Of a DNA stretch of 35,365 bases, positions 1 to 10,700 are shown in pieces (the stretch's first letter is position 1; each line of letters begins with the position of its first letter). Below the pieces are notes generated by a model, which searched no databases, was not told the DNA's origin, and saw nothing but the letters and a program-made list of their open reading frames with translations. Origin of the DNA: Rhodocyclaceae bacterium (GTDB lineage Bacteria > Pseudomonadota > Gammaproteobacteria > Burkholderiales > Rhodocyclaceae); assembly GCA_016791105.1 (NCBI GenBank), contig JAEUNM010000103.1, forward strand, positions 1 to 35,365. Direction: 5' to 3'. Both the position numbers and the translations under genes were made by a program.

Positions 1-1724
1 TCCTCGTTGGTGGTGGCGCTGTCATCCACAGCGACCGGCGCATCATTGACCGCATCGATGGTAATGCTCACCGTCGCCAGATTGGAATCGGCGCTGCCGT
101 CATTGGCGCGGTAAGTAAAGCTGTCGCTGCCGTTGAAATTGACGTTTGGCGTGTAGGTGAAGCTGCCGTCGGCGTTATGCACCAGGCTGCCATTGGCTGG
201 CCCCGTGACCACGGCCGTGGTGAGCGGGCTGCCTTCGACGTCGCTGTCGTTCGCCAGCGCGTTGATCTGTAGCGGCGCGTCCTCGTTGGTGGTCGCGCTG
301 TCATCTACGGCGACCGGCGCATCATTGACCGCATCGATGGTAATGCTCACCGTTGCCAGATTGGAATCCGCGGCGCCGTCATTGGCGCGGTAAGTAAAGC
401 TGTCACTGCCATTGAAATTGGCGTGCGGCGTGTAGGTAAAGCTCCCGTCGGCGTTATGCACCAGGTCGCCATTGGCCGGGCCGGTCACCACAGCCGTGCT
501 GAGCGCACTGCCTTCGACGTCGCTGTCGTTGCCCAGCACGTTGATCTGTACCGGCGCATCCTCGTTGGTGGTGGCGCCGTCGTCCTGGGCGAGTGGTGGG
601 TCATTGACCGCAGTGATCGTGATGCGCACGGTCGCATCATTGGAATCGGCCGTGCCGTCATTGGCGCGGTAAGTAAAGCTGTCACTGCCATTGAAGTTGG
701 CGTGCGGTGTGTAGGTAAAGCTGCCGTCGACGTTATGCACCAGGTCGCCATTGGCCGGCCCCGTGACCACGGCAGTGGTGAGCGCGCTGCCTTCGATGTC
801 GCTATCGTTGGTCAGCACGTTGATTTGTACCGGCACGTCCTCGTCAGTGGTTGCGCTGTCATCCACCGCCACTGGCGCATCATTGACTGCATCGATCGTA
901 ATGCTCACGGTGGCCAGATTGGAATTTGCCGCGCCGTCACTGGCGCGGTAAGTGAAGCTGTCGCTGCCGTTGAAGTTGGCGTGCGGCGTATAGATAAAGC
1001 TGCCATCCGCGTTATGCAGCAGGTCGCCATTCGCCGGCCCGCTCACCACGGCCGTGGTGAGCGCATTGCCGTCGGCGTCCGTGTCGTTGCCCAGCACGGG
1101 GATGTCTACCGCCGTGTCCTCATTGGTCGTGGCGCTATCGTCAGTGGCCACTGGCGCATGATTGACGGCCGTTACCGTGATGTTCACGTTGGCCGGGCTG
1201 GAAGTCAGGCTGCCGTCGGATACCTGATAGGTGAAACTATCCGGACCTATGTAGCCGGCGGTTGGCGTGTAGGTAATGCTGCCATCGCCATTGACGGTCA
1301 AATTACCGTGCGCCGGCGCGGTCACCACGGCCGGCGTGAGGGTATCGTTTTCGACGTCGCTGTCGTTGGCCAGCACGTTGATGACCACCGCCGCATCCTG
1401 TTCCGTGGTGGCGCTGTCAGCGGCCGCCACGGGCGCGTCATTGACGGCGCTGATCGTCAAACTGACGGTCGCCAGGTTGGAGTCCACGAATCCGTCCGAC
1501 GCCACGTAAGTGAAACTATCCGCGCCGTTGAAATTGTCATCCGGCGTATAAGTGATGGTGCCGTCGTCATTGACTGTGACGCTGCCGTGTGCCGGATTGC
1601 TCACCACCGAACTGACCAGCACGTTGCCGTCCGCGTCGTTGTCATTGGCAAGCACAGTGATGATGACCGGCGTGTCTTCGGCGGTATTCGCGTTGTCGTC
1701 GGCCGCGACCGGCGCCTGGTTGGC
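1..1724 (-). repeat. Tandem cadherin-like/Big_9 repeats, 93-residue unit, running off the left edge
   Basis: Units begin with N(D/Q/H)APVAxDDxATTxED, then VLxND(S/T)DxEG, then GPANGxLVHNxDGSFTYTP and FNGxDSFTYRANDG. Starts lie near 1719, 1432, 1150, 877, 597, 318 and 39. The last four units have an exact 279-base period and are nearly identical in DNA; for example TCCTCGTTGG on the plus strand recurs at 1, 280 and 559. The first two units are more divergent. These are Ca-binding cadherin-like stalk repeats of bacterial mega-adhesins. Further copies are expected beyond the window. Confidence 0.93.
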
Positions 1725-4700
1725 GGCACCAGCGATGAAATGCACGTTATCGATGCTGAGGGAACTGCTGGCGGCGTCGAAGCCCAGCAGGTCGAAAAAC
1801 AGGCTGACCGCCGTGCCGGCCGCGATGCCGCTCACATCCAGCGTTACCGTGATCGGTCCCGCCAGGGAACCGCTGTCGCCCGACGCAGCGCGGCCCGATA
1901 CCGTGGTGCCGGTGCCGAAATAAATATGGCCGTCACCCTGCACGTTCACGAAGGCGTCGGTACTCGACAGCCCCACCGCGGTGCCCACCAGCGACGCTGC
2001 GGTGGTCGCGTCCAGCAGAGCGGCTTCGAATGCGTCGTCCGGATTGGCGCCGCCATTGGCGACGAAATGGGTGCCGGTGATGGTGAATTGCAGCGATGCC
2101 GCGCCGGCCGGGACGATGAAAGATTGATTCAGGCGCGTGAGTACCGAAGTATTTTCCGATAGCGTGGCTGCACCCGCGGCTGTATCCACCGTGCCGGCTT
2201 CGGTCCAGCCGAATCCGGCGGCGGCCGGATCGGTAATCGAAAAGTCGCCATTCACCAGGTGGGAATTGGCGCCGCCGCCCAGCAGTTGCGGCGCGATCAC
2301 CGTTTGCGCGGTGACCGCGCCGGCGGACGTGGCGTCGCCCTGCGCATACACCACCGGTGCCTCCGTGCTGCTCGTGGACACGCTGCCGGCGCGCACTTCG
2401 GCCAGGATTTGCGCGTCCAGTTGCGAGGGCAGGCGCCGCACGCCGGGCATGAGTTGGTCGTTCATCAGATCATTCGGGTAAGCGGCGCTGGAAAGGTGTT
2501 CGCCTTCGCTGGACAAACTTGCGCGCCAGCCCGTGCCGGCAAATACCTGCGAACCCGCGACGGTTCCCACCTGCGCGGCAAAAGCCGCATTCTGGCGGCC
2601 GAAACCGAGCAGGTGGCCGGCTTCATGCAGCAACACCGTGTAGAGGTCGTATTTGCCCAGCGCGGGCGAATCCGCGCCGGCCAGGAAGGCATTGGACGAC
2701 AGCGCGGTGGCAAATTCCGCCTGGTCCGCGGGCGTGGAATCGAGGAACCAGCCGACGCCGGCCGCGTCGCGGTCCAGCACGATGGTTCCCGCCGTGGGCA
2801 AGCCATTCGCGTCCAGTGCATCAATGTGGGCTTCCCCCAGTTCGCCATTCGGCAGATCGGCAAACCGGATGTTCACCTGCAGCGGCGTGGCCGCGCCCAG
2901 TACTTGCGACCAGCCGTCCAGCGCGGACTGCGCGCTTATCCCCGCGGCGTCGAGCGCGGCCACGTCCTGCGCGGGCGCGCCGCTGCCCGTCACGGCTGCC
3001 GTGTCGGCGGCGGGATTGGGGGTGCCGTTATTCAGGTACAGATTGGCAAGATTGAAATTCGACGCCAGCGCGATTGCACGCCGTGCGGCGGCGTCGGCAT
3101 TCACCATGCCGTAGCCGAACGACAGGTCCTGCACGCTACCCGGCGTGGTGGTGACCTGGGCATTGGTGCCGGTAACGCCGTAAACCGTGACGGTCGCGGT
3201 GGAATTCGTCGCATGCGCCGCGATGGGCGTGCCGTTATAGCCGCGCACGACGCGGTGGCTGGTGCTGTTCGGGTTCGGGATGGTCTGATACACCATCATG
3301 CTTTCGCCGCCGATGCGTATGACGGTAGGGCTGTCCGGCGTAAAGGGGCCTGGCACTTCGACCGCGGCTGTCAGATTGGCGTGGGTGGTAGCGGTCGTGC
3401 CGTTGTAACCGCGTTCGACGGTATAGGTGGTACTGGTCGCACCCGGCGTAATCAGCGTTACCTTCATGTCTTCGTTGTCGATGTGCAGATAGGTACCGGC
3501 GCGCGGCTTGGCGGCGGCCGGAACCGACGCGCCAAAAGCCCGGTTTAGCGTAATGGTGGTGGTCGTGGCATTCGCAACCGCCCCCACAAGCTGATAATTG
3601 GCCACCAACAGCGGACCATCCAGGGTGACCGAGGGGGAACTGTCTGCGGCAATGCCGAGCACCAGCTTCTGGCTGCCGGTGGTCGGGATGGACTGCAGCG
3701 GCAGCGCGGTTTCGACCAGCAATTTGCGCACGTCCGCCGGCGTCATGGAGGTGTTCAGGCTCCAGATCAGGGACGCGATACCGGCCATATTGGGGTTGGC
3801 AGCCGAGGTGCCGTTGAATGCCAGCGCTGGCCCACTCGCGCGCAAGCCCGGGAAATTGCCCAGCACTTCGCCGTCATTGGCCGGCAGGCCGGGTCCCCCG
3901 CCGACCGGTTTATTGACCTCCGGCGCGCCCAAACGCATCGTCGCCGGAGAATCCGTGGGGGCCATCAAGGTAAGCATGGCGCCGTAATTCGAATAATCCG
4001 CCCGGCTGACGTTAGCCGGGTTGTAAATGCCGTTGCCGGTCGATGTGGTCGTGCTCCCGACCAGGGCCGCGGAAACCGGATTGAGCGGCACCAGCGAACT
4101 GAACTGGGTGGTGAATTGCGGCGTCGATTCCGCAATCAGCGCACCGACGGCGATCATGTTCTGGTTGATTGCCGCCAGCCGCGCGATGCCACCGCTCAGC
4201 CCTTCGGCCACCGCAAACACGCCTGGCTCCGTGACGCTCAGGTCGACGCCGCCGTTGCCGGCCGCGACGGCAATCAGCACATAGTCTGCGTTGGCATTCA
4301 GGAAATTCTGGAAAGTCGGGACATCCGCCGCCGGTACCCATCTGTCGCCCTGTACGCCGCCCTGTATCACCACGCGCCTGTAGCCGTTGGCATGCGCAAA
4401 GGCGACCGCATCCTCCAGGTTGGCCATGAAGCTGATACTAAGATCGTAGGGGTTCTCGACATAGACATTACTGGTCCAATTGATCCCCGCCGTCGCGATG
4501 CCGTTGTTCTGGGTCGAGGACATGATGCTGATCGACTGGTGTGCATGCGAATCGGCGCCGGTACTTGAAATTGCAGTCGGCGCGGTGGCGATGACGCGGG
4601 TGGTCGACAGGTCGTCGGTTCCGCTCGGGTTGCTCACCAGGCCGTTATCCAAAGACACGATGAGCACGTCGGGCGATCCGGTCGTGAAGCGCCATACGTC

Positions 4701-7700
4701 CGGCACGTCGGTGGCAACCAGATTCCACTGCAGATTGAATAGCGGATCGGTCGGATGGACCTGCAATTCCGTGACCGACCCATTCTTGAACACGAGCCGC
4801 TCCACGCCCTGGAAATACACTTCGTGGCCATCCTTGAGCTGGATGAAATCGAACGCCGTGCCGCGGTAAATTGCCTGGCGTGGGTTCGCCTGACCGGCGA
4901 TGGATGCGAGCGGCACGCCGTCGATACTTACCACGTCGGACGGCACATAGTTGTCGAGCAGCAGCCAGTCGGTACCGCCGCCGCCGAACAGCACCAGACC
5001 TTCCGGCGAATAGGCGCCCAGGGTGATCGGGCCGCCGGTGTATATGTCATGCACGCTGCCGTCCGCCACGACGCCGGTCGCCACCGCGGACAGTCCTGGC
5101 AGGGGAACATTCGCATCATCGGCCAGTACGCGCATCGCCGTGGCGTCGGATTCCTGGCTCTGGCCGTTGCTGTAATCGATATTCAGGAATACCGAATAAT
5201 TGCCGGCGGCCAGCGGGGTGGCCAGCCGGTCGAGATTCAACAGGTAGTTGGAAAGCTGCTGCTGGTTCAGAAATTCCTTCAGTACGACATCCGGATTGCC
5301 GTCATTGGGGCGCGCCACCAGGGTAAGTTTATTCACACCCCCCTGTGCTGCATTCGGCACCACGCTGAAACTGAGCGACAGGGCGCCATGCTGGAAAACG
5401 CTCTGCGGCGTGCTGTCGCCGGAAGCGTCCTGCACCGTGAACGGCACGCTGCGCGTCTGGATGGCGATGCCGCCAGGGCGGCCGCCCGTGAAAACCGGTG
5501 CAAAGAAGGTACCCGAAGGTGGGCCGAATATTTCCACCTGCGTGCCGTCCGGCAGGGTTTCAGTGTGCTGTCGATAATCGGCGCGCGTGTCGATGGCGTA
5601 ATTCGGGTTGCGCCTCTGGTCTACCAGCGGCAAATCGTCCAGCCCCACGGTACGCATGATGCTGCCGCCGGGGTTGTTGGCCAGTTGCTGCAGGATTTGG
5701 CTGGTCATGGCCGGCACGCTGAACACGAACACCGCACCCGGCGTGCCGGTTTCCGCGCGCACGCCCTGGTAGCTCACGAACAGGTACAGCCCGTCCGCGG
5801 AAATCGCGATGTCCACCGGAAAGCCATACGGCACCGGACGGGTCGCCGCGACTACCTGCGGGTTGTCGGACAGCGGATCCTTGATGATGACCACGTTGCC
5901 GTCTTCGTACAGCGGATTCGAGTACTGGTCCAGGTAGCCGGTAATGCTGCCGGCCGTGGTAATGCCATTGATGTCGGTGCCGCCCCCCACCACTTTGTTG
6001 GCCTGATCGGCCTTGCCGGTTACGAAGGCCCACTTGCCGTCCGGCGTGAAGGCAATGCCGCTGGCATTGTGCGGCTCCAATTTTCCGGCGCCGGCGAACT
6101 GGAAGGGGATGATGCGTTTTTGCGCGGTGGCAGATTTGGTCACATACACACCTGCCGCGTCGGCTTCGGCATTCGTGAACGCCACGTCGTTGCTGCCCGG
6201 CGTGACCGCCAGCCCGAATGTTTCGCGGCTGCCGGGTATGTACTTGATTGCCGTCGTGTCGCCCGCCGCGAGTTTGGTGAGGTCGATATCGACCAGATTG
6301 CCAGGGAGTTTGGTCCATGAGTGCTGACCGGCCGGGTCGGTGTGCTCGTTGGGCGCCGTCACATACACATGTTTGCTGTCGGCCGATACCGCCACGTTGC
6401 GCAGGCCGGAAGGCGCTTTGGACGCCTGCGCAAATGTCTGCTGGCTGGCCTGATCGACGCCGGATAGCGATATTTCGCCGCCCACGCGGATATTTTTGAC
6501 CACCCGGTTATAGCTGCGCGAAGCCGGGTCGATGTCGATCTGGAACAGGAAGGACGACGCTACGCCCTGTACCAGATACGGGCTTTGCGCCGCCACATAG
6601 GCGTACTTGCCGGCCGGATCGATGGCGATGCCGTAGGGTTGGGCGCCGAAGGGCAGGCGTATGTCCGGCGTTGCGTTCTTTTCGATATACACCGCGACCG
6701 AACTGTCGATGCGCGTCACATGGCCGACATCTTCGGCCGTCAGTTCGAGGCGGTAAAAACCGGCGTGCGGAATGGCAGCGGAAGCTGGGTCCAGTTGTCC
6801 CAGCACCCCCGCGTTAACCTTGGACGTGCCTTGTCCCAGCGTAATGGTGGCGCTGCCGTCAAAGGCCACCAGATCGAGTTTCCATGACACCAGGCCGGGA
6901 ATATCCACCGTGCCGCGCACCGCCACGGGCTTGGACAGCGAGGCGTAATAAAGCCCGGGGTCTACGGCCAGACCTTTGGTCGGCAGGGTGCCATTGATGG
7001 GCACCTGGTCGTAAGTGACGTTAAGTTGCTGCAGCGTGAGGGTGTCGATTACCGCCACGCGGCCGGAACCGCGCAGCGTCACATAGGCGCGGGTATTGTC
7101 CGGTGTAAGTGCCACGTCGCGCGGGAAGGGGTTTTCCGCCGGCGTATCGATGGGAATTTTGGCGATCAGGTCGCCGATGACGCCGCTGTTCGGGTTGCCA
7201 TTCAGTACCGCCAGCACGCCTTCCACGCCGCTGGCCGTGTAGCGGGCTTCCGGCAGGGCGACGAAGGCGTAAGTGCCTTCCGACTTGATGCGCGCTTCAT
7301 TGCTGTCGGCCAGTGTGATGGTATTGGTTACCTTGCCGTTTTTCTGCACCGGCACGGTATTCGCGCGCGACACCACTACCCGCGCCAGACCCAGCGTGAC
7401 GGTATTCGGCACCTGCACATGAATTTCGTTGTTGCTGTACTGCACGATGTTGCCGGCGATGGTCTTGTCTATGCCGTCCGGCCCGGGCAGCAGGAAATTC
7501 ACGAAGGGCTCGCCGCCGCCGTCGGTGAAGTTGGTGCCGTGTATCACCAGTTCGCGCGATACCTCGCCGGTATCCGGGTCCATCTGGCTCAGATCGACCT
7601 GCAGGCTAAGGATGGCCGGATCGGTCGCCGCTGCACCCGGAGGCGGCGTGATATTGGTGAAATAGTTGTTGGTCTGGTCCTTGTCGATCTGGAAATTGAG

Positions 7701-10700
7701 CGTGGTGGTAAGCGGCAGGCTGTCCGGTCGAGCGAGCAATACCCGTACCGGCTCCGGACTTGGCGACGAGGGCAGGGCCAGGGTCGCCAGGATCCCCGCC
7801 ACGTCGGATACACCCGTGGCGCCCATCGCGCCGCCGAACGCGAAATACCCGATCGCCATTTCCATCTGGGTCTGGATGGCCTGTTCGATCTGCAGCGTGC
7901 CGATGTCCTGCACGCCGTAGGCGACCAGATATTTGGACGACGCGGTAATGCCCGGATAGGGCCGCGAATGGGTGTGCGCCATGCCGTCCGTGCCCACCTC
8001 GCCGCTATCCACCTGCCACCAGATGGGCTGGGTCGTGCCGTCGTCGTTGAGCCAGTCGCCGGCCTGGAAGAAGTACACCTTGGTACCGGGCGCGATCGAC
8101 GAATCGACTTTCAGATGCAGTTGTGCCGGCGTGGCGAGCGCGTCGTCGCCGAACTCGATGTCGAACGCCGAGGCGAAGCCGAAGCCGCCCGGCAGCTCCA
8201 GCGGCAGATCGGCGCTGTCGAGTGTGGCGATGCTTACCGTGGTGTCGGCGGCCAGACTGCCGGCCCCGAAAGTAATGGTGGAACCGTCCGTGGCCTGCGC
8301 CACGCCGCCCGTGCTACCGAGCGTGACCGGGCCGGGCGGCGGCGGCGCTTCCACCGTGACCGGCACGACAATTTCGCCCGGGCCATTGATGATGGTGACG
8401 CTGGCGGTGCCGCTGCCCACCGCGGTCATCAAACCGTCGGCGCTGACCGTCACCACGCCGGGACGGTTCACGAAATAGCGCGTGCCGGTGCTGCCGGCGG
8501 TGAGGTCCACCGTCAGATTGATGTCGTTGTGTGGCGAAACCTGGAACTGGCGCGTGCCGCCGTTGCTCAGCAGGGTGACCGAGCCGGGGTAGGCATCCAG
8601 GCCCAGCGCATACAGATATTGCCCCAGCGTATCGGGTGGTACGCCCACCGTGACCGGCGTGGCGGCCTGCACACCGTGACTGCTTACCGACAGGATGGTG
8701 GAACCGTTCTGCGTGGCATGCAGCAGGCCGGCCGCATTGACGCTGGCCACGCCAACGCTGGAGGAGGCAAAACTCAGATACGCGGCCGGCAGCACCACGC
8801 CCTGCTGGTCCTCGAAGTCGCCGATCACGCTTACCTGGAAATCCACCGGCATGGCCACCGGGGCAGGGCCGACGGCCACGAAATCGCCCACCGTGTCGTC
8901 ATATTCCGCCGCTTGCGTGCCGACGATCTGCAATTGAAGATGCGGCTGGCGCAGCGCGAAATCCAGGTTCACCAGCGCGGCATTGCTTACCGTGACCGGC
9001 TGCGACACCGGCGCTGTGGCGGTAAAGCCGTCGTCGGCCTGGATGTCGAAACTGGCCTGGCCGGAAAAACCTGCCAGTGGCGTGAAGGTGATGGAATGCC
9101 CGCCCGGGTCCAGCACGGCGCTGCCGCCCTGGGCATTGGATACGTGGAAATACACCGCATCGCCTTCGGGATCGGCGGCGTAATTGGACAAATCGAGCGT
9201 TACGGGCAGGCCCACGTGCGTCATGAGCGGGCTGATCTGCAGAGCCGGCGGGCGATTGGCGCGGAAGCCGTAATTGGCGGCCAGCAGTTGCGCGTCAGCG
9301 GCATCGATGGTGCCGTCGCGGTTGGCGTCGGCAGCCCGTACATAGCCGGCGTCGCCCAGCGAGGTGCCCAACGCGGCATTTTGCGCGGCGACGTCCAGGC
9401 CATCCACGCTGCCATCGTGATTCACGTCGCCGGCCACGAATAGCGTGAGCGTGTAAGCGCCTGAGGTGGCATTCGTCCCGGCCACGTGCAACAGATTCAA
9501 GCCTTCGCTATCCACGGCATAGAGCGCGAAGGCGCTGCCGCCGCTGGCGCGCGTGCTGAGCGCGGTATGGCCGTCCAGCGTGGGCGCGGCCGGTTGCAGC
9601 GAACTGCCCGCCGCGGCTGCCACGTCCATGCCCACCAGCACGCTGTGCGGTCGGGTGGAGGCGATTTCCGAGGCGCGCAAGCCGAAACTGATTGCATCGG
9701 CGCCACCGGCCGCCAGAGTGCCCTGATAGGCGCTCACTTCGAATTGCGCCGCGCCGCCCAGATCGGCTGCGAGTGGCGTAACGGTCGTGGTGGCGCCGTA
9801 AGCGATGGCATTGCCCACCGCCGGGGCCGGCGCGGTAGCCAGGATGAGCAAATGCGGGTCGTCGGCCGCATAGCCGTAGCGGCTGTTGGTTTGCGTGACG
9901 GTGTTGTGCACCGATATGAGCCGGCCCAAGGCGTCGTAGTCGTACACCACGCGGCTGCCGTCCGGGCCGGCGATGGCGGTAATGCGCCCGGCCGCGTCGC
10001 GCTGGAAGCTGACCGCCGTGCCGTCCGGCGCGCTGATGCCGGCGCTGGAAAAGTGCAGTTGCACGCCGCCCGGCGTGGTCATGTCGGTCACGCCCAGGCT
10101 GGCATCGATGGCATACACCGTGCCGTCCGGCGCCGTGAGCGTGTAGTCCGGCCCGGTGAACAGCCCGCTGGCCGGGTTGTAGGGGCGCGCGGTCTGCAGG
10201 TCGTAATAGCCGTCGCGGCCGCGCGTGAGCAGGGTTTCGGCCGACTGCAGGGTGAAATCCACGCCTGCATCGGCTTGCCACAGCGGCGTGTAGTAAATGA
10301 CGCCGGTCTGTTCGTGGCGCAGGGTGGTGAAGGTGTAGCCGGCGCGGCGGCCGTCCGGCAAGGTGATGTACAGCCGTGATCCTTCGCGCAGCGGGTTGTA
10401 CACGCCAATTTCTTCGCGCCCGGTGAGCGCGACGCTGGTCTGGATGTGGGTATCGACATTGGCCAGGCGCCAGCCGTCGCCGAAGGCGCCGGCCACGTCG
10501 CGCGCCAGGGAGTCGTAGGCGCGCACCAGATCCAGGCTTACCCCGGCCAGCATTACCGTCAGATCGGTAGATGACTGCGCATGGCTTCCCGGCTTGGCGG
10601 CCGTGGTGGCGTCGAGGTCCAGTTCCGTCACGCTCACGCGGCCGCTCACGTCGGCGGCCGTGAGGCGGAAGCGGTAGGAGCCGTTGGCTACGCTGGCCGG

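Noticed and set aside
423..2162. Plus-strand open frame of 579 codons with internal repeats
   Set aside because: The repeats in its product merely mirror the cadherin-like repeats of the minus strand.
4960..4992. RTX Ca-binding nonapeptide repeat (GGGGTDWLL)
   Set aside because: It is a single isolated glycine-rich turn with no tandem copies, so it does not make an RTX domain.
7026..9443. Plus-strand open frame of 805 codons
   Set aside because: Antisense to the dockerin, Big_2, ZU5 and propeller region, with no independent protein signature.
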